Below, piece after piece: positions 24,444 through 32,752 of a stretch of DNA of 64,000 nucleotides (position 1 is its first letter; every line of letters begins with the position of its first letter). The notes beneath the pieces were generated by a model. That model had not been told where the DNA came from. It did no database searches and saw nothing but the letters and a program-made list of their open reading frames with translations. Made by a program: the position numbers and the translations under genes. The DNA is from Reyranella sp. GTDB lineage: Bacteria > Pseudomonadota > Alphaproteobacteria > Reyranellales > Reyranellaceae. Where the stretch lies: assembly GCF_017305915.1 (NCBI RefSeq), contig NZ_JAFKJN010000023.1, forward strand, positions 62,001 through 126,000. Direction: 5' to 3'.

Positions 24444-26075
24444 ATGCTCGGCCTGATGCAAGACCGCCCGCTGCTGATCTCGCAGATCATCGATTTCGCC
24501 GCCCGCTACTACCCGAAAGTCGAGATCGTGACCCGCACGGTCGAAGGGCCGATCCATCGCTACGGCTACCGGGACGCGGCCAAGCGCGCCAAGCAGATCG
24601 CCGAGGCGCTGCAGGGCCTGGGCATCAAGCACGGCGACCGGGTCGGCACGCTCGCCTGGAACACCCACCGCCACTTCGAGCTCTATTTCGGCATCTCCGG
24701 CCTCGGCGCCGTGCTGCACACCATCAACCCGCGGCTGGCGCCCGAGCACGTGGCCTACATCGCCAACCATGCCGAGGACCAGGTCATCTTCGTGGACCTC
24801 AACCTGCTGCCGATCGTCGAGGGCGTGTGGGGCAACCTGAAGACGGTGAAGCATGTCGTGGTCATGACCGACCGCGCCCACATGCCCGCCGCGAGCAAGA
24901 TCCCGAACCTGCTATGCTACGAGGAGCTGATCGCCGACAAGCCCGGCACCTTGAAGTGGCCCGACTTCGACGAGAAGACCGCCTCGTCGCTCTGCTACAC
25001 CTCGGGCACGACCGGCAACCCGAAGGGCGTGCTCTACTCGCACCGCTCGACCGTCATCCATTCGATGATGATGTGCTCGGGGCCCGTACTGGCGTTGACG
25101 CCCAACGATGCCATCCTGCCGGTGGTGCCGATGTTCCACGCCAATGCCTGGGGCCTCGTTTATGCCGCGCCGATATGCGGCACCAAGCTGGTGTTCCCCG
25201 GGCCCAAGCTCGACGGCGCCAGCATCTACGAGCTGCTCGACAAGGAGCAGGTGACGCTGTCGGCCGGCGTGCCGACGGTGTGGCTCGCCCTGCTCGAGTA
25301 CTGCGCCCAGAACAAGCTCAAGATGTCGTCGGTCAAGCGCAGCCTGATCGGCGGTTCGGCGGTGCCCTACGCCATGATCGAGCGCTTCTGGAAGGAGCAC
25401 CAGATCGAGGTCGCCCAGGGCTGGGGCATGACCGAGATGAGCCCGCTCGGCACGCTGACCCGCTTCAACAAGGGCGAGCGCGAGCTGCCCGATGCCGACC
25501 GCTTCGCGATCACCGCCAAGCAGGGCCGGCCGGTGTTCGGCTGCGAGATGAAGATCATCGACGATGCCGGCAACGACCTGCCCGAGGACGGCAGCATCTC
25601 CGGCAACATGGTGGTGCGCGGCTCGTGGATAGTGAAGGGCTACATGAAGGGCGACGGCCAGAGCCAGTTCCTCGAGGACGACTGGTTCATGACCGGCGAC
25701 GTCTGCAAGATCGAGGACGACGGCTCGGTGGTGATCACCGACCGCTCGAAGGACGTGATCAAGTCGGGCGGCGAGTGGATCAGCTCGATCGACCTCGAGA
25801 ACGCGGCGATGGGCTGCCCCGGCGTCGCCGAAGCGGCGGTGATCGGCGTCGCCCATCCCAAGTGGGACGAGCGGCCGCTGCTGATCGTCGTCAAGCGGCC
25901 CGAGGCCAACGTCACCAAGGACGACCTGCTGAAGTACCTCAACGGCAAGATCGCCAAGTGGTGGATGCCCGACGACGTTCAGTTCATCGACGCCATCCCG
26001 CACGGCGCCACCGGCAAGATCCTCAAGACCGAGCTGCGCAAGCAGTTCCAGGGCTACAAGCTGCCGACGGCCTGA
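24444..26075 (+). CDS. Acyl-CoA ligase (AMP-binding), paralogue 2
   Basis: 543 residues, colinear with the ligase at 20165 from MLGLMQDRPLL to the shared GYKLPTA C-terminus. Motifs are CYTSGTTGNPKGVLYSHRS, GMTEMSPLGTLT, DDWFMTGDVCKIEDDGS, DRSKDVIKSGGEWISSIDLEN and the catalytic Lys in ATGKILKTEL. The two differ mainly in the acyl-binding half (here SMMMCSGPVLALTPND and a glycine-poor pocket), suggesting divergence in substrate. The start at 24444 has an AGAGGAAA site. A GGACCGCGG hairpin follows the stop. Confidence 0.95.
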   Translation: MLGLMQDRPLLISQIIDFAARYYPKVEIVTRTVEGPIHRYGYRDAAKRAKQIAEALQGLGIKHGDRVGTLAWNTHRHFELYFGISGLGAVLHTINPRLAPEHVAYIANHAEDQVIFVDLNLLPIVEGVWGNLKTVKHVVVMTDRAHMPAASKIPNLLCYEELIADKPGTLKWPDFDEKTASSLCYTSGTTGNPKGVLYSHRSTVIHSMMMCSGPVLALTPNDAILPVVPMFHANAWGLVYAAPICGTKLVFPGPKLDGASIYELLDKEQVTLSAGVPTVWLALLEYCAQNKLKMSSVKRSLIGGSAVPYAMIERFWKEHQIEVAQGWGMTEMSPLGTLTRFNKGERELPDADRFAITAKQGRPVFGCEMKIIDDAGNDLPEDGSISGNMVVRGSWIVKGYMKGDGQSQFLEDDWFMTGDVCKIEDDGSVVITDRSKDVIKSGGEWISSIDLENAAMGCPGVAEAAVIGVAHPKWDERPLLIVVKRPEANVTKDDLLKYLNGKIAKWWMPDDVQFIDAIPHGATGKILKTELRKQFQGYKLPTA

Positions 26076-26082
26076 TTCATTC

Positions 26083-26110
26083 GGACCGCGGACCTCCTGG
26101 TCCGCGGTCC
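26083..26110 (+). terminator. 12-bp-stem hairpin after acyl-CoA ligase 2 (GGACCGCGGACC family)
   Basis: GGACCGCGGACC, loop TCCT, GGTCCGCGGTCC, 7 bases after the stop. It has the same core as 8222-8255. Position suggests transcription termination or 3'-end protection. Confidence 0.6.
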
Positions 26111-26179
26111 AATGCTGCTGACACGACGCTGTCAGCAGCCCTTCCCTAGGCTCGGGCGTTCCTTCAACGGAGGTGCGCC

Positions 26180-26581
26180 ATGGCCACGCAGCGAGTCGAT
26201 CATACCGAAATGGAATGGGCGTCGGCGGTGCCGTTCTACGGCCCGGCTGCGGTCCAGGACGGCCGCGACATCGTCCAGCTCAAGGTGCTGAGCGACCGCC
26301 GCCCGGACGGCGGCGGCATCGCCTGGCTGGTCCGCTTCACGCCGCCGCCGGGCAAGCTGATCAAGATCGTTGCCACCGCGCTCAGCGACGAGCACGTCTT
26401 CAACCTGCAGGGCGGCCGCGCCACCAAGAGCGGCCAGCCGGCGGCCGGATCGGGCGGCTACAGCCTCAACCCCAAGGGTCAGCCGCACAGCGCCATGATC
26501 GCGCAGGAGACCGTGGCGCTGGTCGTCTATGCCGGCGAGCCCGACCGCGTCGAGTCCATGGAGCTGGTCGATATGGCGTGA
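26180..26581 (+). CDS. Cupin-like small protein
   Basis: 133 residues with a GGAGG site before ATG 26180. The mid-section (GGIAWLVRFTPPPGKLIKIV, ALSDEHVFNLQGG) and late strand (ETVALVVYAGEPDRV) fit a single beta-barrel cupin of the ChrR-like type. Few His residues are available for metal (one each in HTEME, DEHVF and QPHSA), so catalysis is uncertain. Its last 55 bases overlap the tail of the convergent EamA-transporter gene. Function is not assigned. Confidence 0.65.
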   Translation: MATQRVDHTEMEWASAVPFYGPAAVQDGRDIVQLKVLSDRRPDGGGIAWLVRFTPPPGKLIKIVATALSDEHVFNLQGGRATKSGQPAAGSGGYSLNPKGQPHSAMIAQETVALVVYAGEPDRVESMELVDMA

Positions 26582-27432
26582 GGCGCCAGCATGTCGATGA
26601 TCACGGCTGCGAGAACGACGATGCCGCCGATCAGGGTAAGCGTCGCCGGCTGCTCGGAGAAGGCGAGCCATACCCAGAGCGTGCCGAGCGGCGTCTGCAG
26701 AACGCCGAGCAGCGCGCCGCGCGTCGCCGACACCAGCGGTGTGCCGACGGCAAGCAGCAGCAAGCCCAGGCCGAACTGGCTCGTGCCGAACAGGGCGAGC
26801 AGGCCGAGGTTGCCGGCATCGACCTGCAATGGCGAAGCGAACGGCCATACGATCAGCGCGCACAGGAAGGCCGAGCCGCAGACCGCCGGCACCATGCTGA
26901 TGCCCTGCTTGCGCCGGATCAGCACGATCACCAGCGATATCAGGGTCGCCATGACGAAGGCGAGCGCATCGCCCGCGACTTGGCCGTGCGCGATCGCCGG
27001 TCCGGCCATGATCGCCATGCCGGCGAAAGCCGCCGCCGTCGCGCCGAGCGTGAACAGGCTCTCGCGCTCGCCCAAGATCGCCCAGGCGAGCGCCGCGGTG
27101 ATGAAGGGAATCGCGGCGTCGATCACCAGCACGTCGGCAATGGCGGTCAGGCGCATCGCATTCAGGAAGCACACCGTCGCCACCGCCGAGCAGATCGCGA
27201 CCGCCCCGCCCTCCCAGCCCATGGCGCGGATCGAACGCCACAGGCGGCCGCGCTCCTGGAGCACGACCACGACAGCGAGGAAGCTGCCGCCGAACAGGCC
27301 GCGCCAGAACAGCAGCGTCCAAGCGTCGACCTGGATCAGCCGCGTGAACAGGCCTGCGGTCGAATAAACCGCTCCCGATGCGACCAGCAACAATGTCCCG
27401 AGCCAGACCCTGTTCATCGGACCGCCGCTCAT
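26527..27432 (-). CDS. EamA/DMT-family transporter
   Basis: 301 residues with about ten hydrophobic segments in two halves, the usual drug/metabolite transporter layout. Typical stretches are FWRGLFGGSFLAVVVVLQ, IDAAIPFITAALAWAILGER and ATRGALLGVLQTPLGTLWVW. It is probably an exporter of amino acids or other metabolites. The ATG at 27432 overlaps the RidA-like stop by 4 bases (ATGA), so the two are translated together. The 3' end overlaps the convergent cupin gene by 55 bases. Confidence 0.9.
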   Translation of the reverse strand: MSGGPMNRVWLGTLLLVASGAVYSTAGLFTRLIQVDAWTLLFWRGLFGGSFLAVVVVLQERGRLWRSIRAMGWEGGAVAICSAVATVCFLNAMRLTAIADVLVIDAAIPFITAALAWAILGERESLFTLGATAAAFAGMAIMAGPAIAHGQVAGDALAFVMATLISLVIVLIRRKQGISMVPAVCGSAFLCALIVWPFASPLQVDAGNLGLLALFGTSQFGLGLLLLAVGTPLVSATRGALLGVLQTPLGTLWVWLAFSEQPATLTLIGGIVVLAAVIIDMLAPHAISTSSMDSTRSGSPA

Positions 27433-27827
27433 CGCACCAGCGCCACGCAGTCGAACTCGATGTCGAACGGGCCGAACCAGCCGCCCGGGCAGAAAAAGGT
27501 CCGCGCCGGCTTATGCGTCCCGAAATACTCCGCGTAGATCGCGTTGACGGTCGCGAAGTAGCTCGGGTTCGAGCAGTAGACCGTGCACTTGACCACGCGG
27601 TCGAGGCCCGAGCCCGCAGCCTCCAGGCAGCTCTTGAGATGCTCGAGCGAGCGGCGCGCCTGCTGGTCGATCGGCAGGATGTCGTAGCCGCCGGTCTCGG
27701 GTTTCACCGGCGGCATGCCGGAGACGAAGACCCACTCTCCCGCCCGCACGACGGCCGAGGCGGGCACGGCATTGCGTTCGGCGAACTTGGCCAGCGCGGG
27801 GACGGTCGGCTTGACGATCTCGATCAT
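27429..27827 (-). CDS. RidA (YjgF/YER057c/UK114)-family protein
   Basis: 132 residues. The family fold is shown by VVRAGEWVFVSGMPPV near residue 27, the DQQARRSLEHLKSCLEAAG helix, DRVVKCTVYCSNPSYFATVN and the catalytic-site Arg in KPARTFF. RidA hydrolyses reactive enamine/imine intermediates released by PLP enzymes; many paralogues have other deaminase roles. The start at 27827 (MIEIVKPTV) has a GGGAG site. It is first in a two-gene operon with the EamA exporter, divergent from a WYL regulator across a palindromic site. Confidence 0.9.
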   Translation of the reverse strand: MIEIVKPTVPALAKFAERNAVPASAVVRAGEWVFVSGMPPVKPETGGYDILPIDQQARRSLEHLKSCLEAAGSGLDRVVKCTVYCSNPSYFATVNAIYAEYFGTHKPARTFFCPGGWFGPFDIEFDCVALVR

Positions 27828-27872
27828 GGGACGCTCCCGAAAAGTGGATGCCCCCAACCTAGAAACCGTCTC

Positions 27873-27898
27873 CTGACAGCGTTATGTCAGCAGTGACA
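27873..27898. promoter_or_regulatory. Operator-like TGACA/TGTCA repeats before the WYL regulator gene
   Basis: Three alternating half-sites lie in the 70-base divergent gap: TGACA (27874-27878), TGTCA (27885-27889) and TGACA (27894-27898). The first two form CTGACA-N6-TGTCAG. The third overlaps the regulator ATG and pairs with the second as TGTCA-N4-TGACA. This is a good candidate for binding by the adjacent WYL/HTH protein, controlling both itself and ridA-eamA. Confidence 0.6.
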
Positions 27899-28590
27899 TG
27901 CCCCGTTCGGACCGCCTTTTCGACATCATCCAGGCCCTGCGCCAGGCCAGGAAGCCGATGACCGCCGCGGCCTTGGCCGAGGCGCTCGAGGTCACGCCGC
28001 GCACGGTCTATCGCGACATCGCCACCCTGCAGGCGCGTCGCGTGCCGATCGAGGGCGCGGCCGGCGTCGGCTACGTCCTGCGCAAGGGCTTCGACCTGCC
28101 GCCGCTGATGTTCACCATCGACGAGGTCGAGGCGATCGCCGTCGGCGCCCGGCTGCTCAAGCGGGTCAAGGATCCGGCCCTGCAGCAGGCCGCCGAGGCG
28201 GTACTGGCCAAGGTGAGCGTGGTGGTGCCCGAGCGCCTGCGGCCGCACGTCGCCGACGCCCATGTCTACGTCTCGCCCGGCATGGCGGCCGAGGCGCCGG
28301 GCGCCGACCTGGCCGAAATCCGCGCCGCGATCCGCGACAGCCGCAAGCTCTATATCGGCTATGCCGACGAGCAGGGCCGGCGCACCAACCGGGTGATCTG
28401 GCCGATCGCCATGGCCTACTACGTCGACGCCACCCTGGTCGGCGCCTGGTGCGAACTGCGGACCGACTACCGGAATTTCCGGATCGAGCGCATCCAGTCC
28501 ACCAAGGTGCTGCGCGACAAGTTCGACCAGCAGGGCGGAAAGCTGTTTCGCGAGTGGTCGGCGCTCCCCAAGCACGGGCCGGGAGGCTAA
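27898..28590 (+). CDS. HTH-WYL domain transcriptional regulator (YafY type)
   Basis: 230 residues. The N-terminal HTH (about 1-60) has LAEALEVTPRTVYRDIATLQ, the classic DeoR/YafY recognition helix. GAAGVGYVLRKGFDLPPLMFT links to a ligand-binding WYL-type domain (about 135-215) with IRDSRKLYIGYADEQGRRTN and GAWCELRTDYRNFRIERI. The family represses or activates neighbouring genes in response to small ligands. It is divergent from ridA-eamA, and an inverted repeat overlaps its start, indicating autoregulation. A TauD-type gene follows 9 bases after. Confidence 0.92.
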   Translation: MPRSDRLFDIIQALRQARKPMTAAALAEALEVTPRTVYRDIATLQARRVPIEGAAGVGYVLRKGFDLPPLMFTIDEVEAIAVGARLLKRVKDPALQQAAEAVLAKVSVVVPERLRPHVADAHVYVSPGMAAEAPGADLAEIRAAIRDSRKLYIGYADEQGRRTNRVIWPIAMAYYVDATLVGAWCELRTDYRNFRIERIQSTKVLRDKFDQQGGKLFREWSALPKHGPGG

Positions 28591-28599
28591 AATCACGCC

Positions 28600-29484
28600 A
28601 TGGACATCCAACCGATCGATCCCGTCAACCGCCCGTTCTTCGCCGGCGAAGTCTCCGGCGTCGACTGGCGCAAGGTGCCGTCGCCCGCCGAGGCCGAGGC
28701 CGTCCATCGCGGCATGGACCAGTTCGGCGTCCTGGTGTTCCGCGACCAGGACATCAACGACGAGCATCAGGTCGCCTTCAGCCGCGCGCTGGGGCCGCTC
28801 GAGACGGCGACCGGCGACATCGCCAAGCCGGAAGAGCGGCGGCTCAGCATGGACGTCAACGACATCTCCAACGTCGACAAGGACAACAAGGTGGTGGCGC
28901 GCGACGACCGCCGCCGGTTGTTCGGGCTGGGCAACCAGCTCTGGCACTCCGACAGCTCATTCAAGGATGTGCCGGCCAAGTATTCGATATTGTCGGCGCG
29001 GATTATTCCGGGAGAAGGCGGCAACACCGAGTTTGCCGACATGCGCGCGGCCTACGACTCGCTCGACGAGGCGACCAAGCGCGAGGTGCGCGACCTGGTC
29101 TGCCGCCACAGCCAGATCTTTTCGCGCGGCATCCTGGGCTTCACCGACTTCACCGACGACGAGCGGGTGAAGTGGGCGCCGGTGCGCCAGCGCCTGGTGC
29201 GCCGCCATCCGCGCAGCGGCCGGCTGTCGCTCTACCTGTCGAGCCATGCCGGCGAGATCGAGGGCTGGCCGGTGCCCGAGGCGCGCGCCTTCCTGCGCGA
29301 CCTCAACGAGCACGCGACCCAGCGGGCGTTCGTCTACGCCCATGTCTGGCGGCCGCACGACATCGTCATGTGGGACAACCGCGCCACCATGCATCGCGCC
29401 CGGCGCTACGACCACACCCAGGTCCGCGACCTGCACCGCACGACGCTGACCAACGAGGTGTCGAGCCTGGAACAGGCGCCCTAG
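28600..29484 (+). CDS. TauD/TfdA-family dioxygenase
   Basis: 294 residues. The Fe(II) site is visible as WHSDSSFKD (H-x-D) near residue 115 and the distal His in ATMHRARRYDH; RDLHRTTLTNE carries the Arg that binds 2-oxoglutarate. The N-terminal VLVFRDQDINDEHQVAFSRA is typical. The family cleaves taurine, sulfonates, phenoxyacetates or related compounds by hydroxylation alpha to a leaving group. Residues closest to TfdA-like annotations are seen (TGDIAKPEER), but specificity is not claimed. It follows the WYL regulator closely. Confidence 0.92.
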   Translation: MDIQPIDPVNRPFFAGEVSGVDWRKVPSPAEAEAVHRGMDQFGVLVFRDQDINDEHQVAFSRALGPLETATGDIAKPEERRLSMDVNDISNVDKDNKVVARDDRRRLFGLGNQLWHSDSSFKDVPAKYSILSARIIPGEGGNTEFADMRAAYDSLDEATKREVRDLVCRHSQIFSRGILGFTDFTDDERVKWAPVRQRLVRRHPRSGRLSLYLSSHAGEIEGWPVPEARAFLRDLNEHATQRAFVYAHVWRPHDIVMWDNRATMHRARRYDHTQVRDLHRTTLTNEVSSLEQAP

Positions 29485-29492
29485 CTTCGGCG

Positions 29493-30230
29493 ATGAAGCT
29501 GCAGTTCCTCGGCTCCGGCGATGCCTTCGGCAGCGGCGGGCGGTTCAACACCTGTTTCCATCTGACGCGCCAGCAGCACGGCAACGTGCTGATCGATTGC
29601 GGCGCCTCGTCGATGGTGGCGATCCGCAAATGGAGCGTCGATCCCAACGTCGTCTCGACCGTGCTGGTGAGCCATCTGCACGGCGACCATTTCGGCGGCT
29701 TGCCCTTCTTCCTGCTCGATGCCCAGCTCGTCAGCCGCCGCACCGCGCCGCTGACGCTGGCTGGCCCACCCGGCTTCGAGGCGCGGCTGATGACGATCAT
29801 GGAGGCGATGTTCGCGGGCTCGACCAAGGTCGAGCGCAAGTTCACGACCACCATCCGCGAGCTCGCGCTGCACGAGCGCGTCTGTTTCGACGGCCTGCAG
29901 GTCACGCCCTACGAGATGAAGCATTACAGCGGTGCGCCGTCCTACGCGCTGCGCGTCGAGACCGAGGGCAAGGTACTGACCTATTCCGGCGACACCGAAT
30001 GGGTCGAGGAGCTGATCCCGGCCGGGCGCGACGCCGACCTGTTCATCTGCGAGGCCTACTTCTTCGACAAGGTCATGAAGTACCACATCGACTACACGAC
30101 CCTGACGAAGCGCCTCGGCGACATCCGGCCCAAACGCACCATCGTCACCCACATGAGCGCCGAGCTGCTCGGCCGCCAGAGCGAGATCGCCCTCGAAGCC
30201 GCGCACGACGGACTGGTCGTCGAGTTCTAG
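29493..30230 (+). CDS. Metallo-beta-lactamase-fold hydrolase (RNase Z/AtsA-like)
   Basis: 245 residues. It starts MKLQFLGSGDAFGSGGR and has the metal site SHLHGDHFGG (HxHxDH), the bridging Asp in TYSGDTEW and a late His in THMSAELL. This resembles the RNase Z/arylsulfatase branch without the flexible arm needed for tRNA 3' processing, so a small-molecule hydrolase is more likely. It starts 8 bases after the TauD-type gene. Longer in-frame extension upstream lies across that gene and is not coding. Confidence 0.9.
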   Translation: MKLQFLGSGDAFGSGGRFNTCFHLTRQQHGNVLIDCGASSMVAIRKWSVDPNVVSTVLVSHLHGDHFGGLPFFLLDAQLVSRRTAPLTLAGPPGFEARLMTIMEAMFAGSTKVERKFTTTIRELALHERVCFDGLQVTPYEMKHYSGAPSYALRVETEGKVLTYSGDTEWVEELIPAGRDADLFICEAYFFDKVMKYHIDYTTLTKRLGDIRPKRTIVTHMSAELLGRQSEIALEAAHDGLVVEF

Positions 30231-30231
30231 T

Positions 30232-30789
30232 CTAGCCCTTCACCCATTCCTCGACGCGGCAGTTCGCGGCGGCGTCGAGCATGCGCGTGCCCTTGAGGAC
30301 CAGGCCGGCCTGGGTCATCACCTCTTCCGCCGTCGTGGTCGTGCCGACGCCCGGGAAGACCGGCCGGCCTCTTGGCACGCTGGCCTCGGTCCTGGTCAGG
30401 TAGAAGACGTCGTAGCCGATCGTCAGGAACAGGCCGAACGTGTCGGTGCCGCCCACCACCGCCGCCACGCCGCCGTCGAGGCCGAGCCGCGCCCATGCCT
30501 CGTCGAACGGCGCGGTCGCAGGGTTCCACAGGATCGCATTGGGATTGTCGGGATCGGGCGCGAGGAGGTCGACCCGGCGCGTCAGCACGAGGCGCCGCCG
30601 CTCCTTCTCCCTGGGGCCGCCCTCGGCCGAATGGCGACCGTTGACGACCGCCGACGCCCTGTCGACCGAGCCTTGGTAGAACTCGTGGTCGGCCGGGATC
30701 TTGATCGCCTCGGGGAAGTGACCGTCGGAGGTGGCGATCATCCCCTCCTTCGATATGACGGCGTAGCCTTCGATGCGCGGTCGTTTCAT
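30232..30789 (-). CDS. Dihydrofolate reductase-fold (RibD C-terminal-like) protein
   Basis: 185 residues. The pattern GYAVISKEGMIATSDGHFPE at the start, VLTRRVDLLAPDP, and AVVGGTDTFGLFLTIGYDVFYLTR in the C-terminal half match the DHFR/RibD-C fold; GGTDTF is the NADPH-phosphate loop. The role is an unknown NADPH-dependent reductase; it need not reduce folate. The ATG at 30789 is chosen; a GTG at 30801 would overlap the upstream DUF1761 stop. It ends 1 base from the convergent MBL gene. Confidence 0.8.
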   Translation of the reverse strand: MKRPRIEGYAVISKEGMIATSDGHFPEAIKIPADHEFYQGSVDRASAVVNGRHSAEGGPREKERRRLVLTRRVDLLAPDPDNPNAILWNPATAPFDEAWARLGLDGGVAAVVGGTDTFGLFLTIGYDVFYLTRTEASVPRGRPVFPGVGTTTTAEEVMTQAGLVLKGTRMLDAAANCRVEEWVKG

Positions 30790-30793
30790 GCCT

Positions 30794-31207
30794 CTAGACA
30801 CCCATCGCGCCGATCACGGCGCCCTGGATAACGACGACACCCAGCCAATGGATGCTATCGATCACCGACAGGCTGTACTTGCGCCCGGGATAGGCGTTGT
30901 TGACGAACACCGTGGTAGCGATGAAGCCCAGCCACAGGAACAGCCCGGAGATGATGCCGTTCTTCACGGTCACCTGCCCCGGCCCGAGATGGCCGAGCGT
31001 GCCGGCCAGCACCCACGCCATGACGACCAGCGCCACGAAAGAGATGACGAAGGGTGCGGGCGAGCGGCCGATCCGCATCTGCTCCTTGGCGATGCCGACC
31101 GCGGACAGCCATTGCTTGGACAAAGTCGTGTAGTAGGCTGCGCCCCAGACGAAACCCGCGGCCGCAGCCAGGATGATCGCAAGATAGTTCAGGCCGGCGA
31201 ATACCAT
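30794..31207 (-). CDS. DUF1761-family membrane protein
   Basis: 137 residues with four predicted membrane helices. Characteristic pieces are AAAGFVWGAAYYTTLSKQWL at the first helix and later FLWLGFIATTVFVNNAYPGR and HWLGVVVIQGAVIGA. These match the DUF1761 family, whose function is unknown. The downstream DHFR-fold gene begins within a few bases, so the two are likely co-transcribed. Upstream lie two strong hairpins before the divergent amidase. Confidence 0.85.
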   Translation of the reverse strand: MVFAGLNYLAIILAAAAGFVWGAAYYTTLSKQWLSAVGIAKEQMRIGRSPAPFVISFVALVVMAWVLAGTLGHLGPGQVTVKNGIISGLFLWLGFIATTVFVNNAYPGRKYSLSVIDSIHWLGVVVIQGAVIGAMGV

Positions 31208-31236
31208 GGGCGTCCCTCCTCATGCTTGCTAGAGCG

Positions 31237-31282
31237 GTTTCCGGTCCGTTGGAAGCGTTCGCGCTTCCAACGGACCGGAAAC
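31237..31282. repeat. 21-bp-stem palindrome with TTCG loop
   Basis: GTTTCCGGTCCGTTGGAAGCG, loop TTCG, exact complement. Preceded by AGAGCG. It sits 30 bases upstream of the DUF1761 start in the divergent gap to the amidase. This AGAGCGGTTTCC type of palindrome resembles dispersed repeats of rhizobial-type genomes. Possible operator or transcript hairpin. Confidence 0.75.
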
Positions 31283-31311
31283 GCGCGCACGGGTGATACT
31301 GGCTACACACG

Positions 31312-31351
31312 GCATATTCCGTCCGGCTGATTACAGCCGGACGGAATATGC
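31312..31351 (+). repeat. 17-bp-stem palindrome just before the amidase start
   Basis: GCATATTCCGTCCGGCT, 6-base loop (GATTAC), exact complement, then TTTA. It ends 15 bases before the amidase ATG. The T-rich tail is terminator-like on the + strand, but no + strand gene precedes it; if transcribed it would be a leader hairpin or attenuator of the amidase. Confidence 0.7.
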
Positions 31352-31366
31352 TTTAGGCTACCAGAC

Positions 31367-32752
31367 ATGATCCCGTACGCCGACTACAAGCCGCTGACCT
31401 TCCACGATGCCGCCCACCGCTTCACCGACGGCAACGACAGCCCGCGCGCCTATCTCGAGCGCTGCCTCGAGACCATCGCCGCACGCGAGCCGGTGGTGAA
31501 GGCCTTCACCGCGATGAACGAAGCAGGCGCCCGCGCCACCGCCGACGCCAGCACCGAGCGCTGGAAGGCCGGCAAGCCGCTGTCGTCGATCGACGGCATG
31601 CCGATCGCGATCAAGGACCTGCTCGAGACCAAGGACATGCCCACCGAGATGGGCTGCGCGGCGATGAAGGGCAACTTCCCCAAACGCGACAACGCCGCGG
31701 TATGGGCGCTGCGCCAGGCCGGCGCCGTGATCCTCGCCAAGACGGTGACGGCGGAGCTCGGCGGCTCGCATCCCGGGGCGACCACCAACCCGTTCGATTC
31801 CAAGCGCACGCCGGGCGGCTCGTCGTCGGGCTCGGCGGCGGCGGTCGGCGCCAACATGGTGCCGGCGGCGATCGGCACGCAGGTCGGCGGCTCGATCATC
31901 CGGCCCGCCGCCTATTGCGGCAACTTCGCGCTCAAGCCGACGCAGGGCGGCATCAATCGCGGCGAACGGCTGGCGACCAGCATGAGCACACACGGCCCGC
32001 ACGCCAATTCCCTCGAGGATATGTGGCAGGTCGCGATCGAGGCCGCCAAGCGCTGCGGCGGCGACCGCGGCGCGCTCGGCCTGATGGGTCCCGACACGCT
32101 GCCGGCCGCGATCCGGCCCAACCGGCTGATCGTGCTCGAGACCGAGGGCTGGCCCGAGGTCGATGCCGCGACCAAGGCGGGCTTCGCCAAGGTGCTGGGC
32201 CGGCTCGAGGAAGCCGGCGTTACCCCGATCCGTCGCGGCGACCATCCGTTCGTCGAGGCGCTGGAGAAGGCCATCGCCAACGCCCGCGCGGTGTGCAACG
32301 GCATCACGAGCTGGGAGAACCGCTGGTACCAGCGCGGCATGCTCGACGCCGCGCCCGACGGCCTCAGCGAGCGCGCCAAGGCGACCCTGCTCCGGGCCGA
32401 GGCGATGACGCCCGACCAGTACCGCACCAACCTGCTCGCCCGTCAGGCGGCGCAGGCCACCCACGCCGCCGTCGCTTCGCTCGCCGATGCCGCGATCACG
32501 CTGGCCTGCCCCGGCCCCGCGCCGATCTGGGAGGGCGACAAGCCCGGCCAGCCGCTGGCGTCGCGGCCGACCGGCGACTTCGTGTTCAACGCGCCGTCCT
32601 CGATGCTGTTCGCGCCGGTGGTCACCGTGCCGCTGATGAGCGTCGGCGGCATGCCGGTCGGCGTGCAGGTCATGGGCCAGCAGCACGAGGACGCACGCAT
32701 GACCGGCATCGCCCGCTGGCTCGCCGACACGGTCAAGCGGGTGTCGTCATGA
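31367..32752 (+). CDS. Amidase (amidase-signature family)
   Basis: 461 residues. The Ser-cisSer-Lys triad is readable: Lys in MPIAIKDLLETKDM, the Gly/Ser-rich signature RTPGGSSSGSAAAVGANM, and the nucleophile Ser in IGTQVGGSIIRPAAYCG. The family hydrolyses amides such as indoleacetamide or aryl/alkyl amides, or acts in ureide breakdown (AtzF/allophanate-like). The substrate is unknown. No strong ribosome site is seen before ATG 31367, and a hairpin lies directly upstream. It overlaps the next small secreted-protein gene by 4 bases. Confidence 0.93.
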   Translation: MIPYADYKPLTFHDAAHRFTDGNDSPRAYLERCLETIAAREPVVKAFTAMNEAGARATADASTERWKAGKPLSSIDGMPIAIKDLLETKDMPTEMGCAAMKGNFPKRDNAAVWALRQAGAVILAKTVTAELGGSHPGATTNPFDSKRTPGGSSSGSAAAVGANMVPAAIGTQVGGSIIRPAAYCGNFALKPTQGGINRGERLATSMSTHGPHANSLEDMWQVAIEAAKRCGGDRGALGLMGPDTLPAAIRPNRLIVLETEGWPEVDAATKAGFAKVLGRLEEAGVTPIRRGDHPFVEALEKAIANARAVCNGITSWENRWYQRGMLDAAPDGLSERAKATLLRAEAMTPDQYRTNLLARQAAQATHAAVASLADAAITLACPGPAPIWEGDKPGQPLASRPTGDFVFNAPSSMLFAPVVTVPLMSVGGMPVGVQVMGQQHEDARMTGIARWLADTVKRVSS

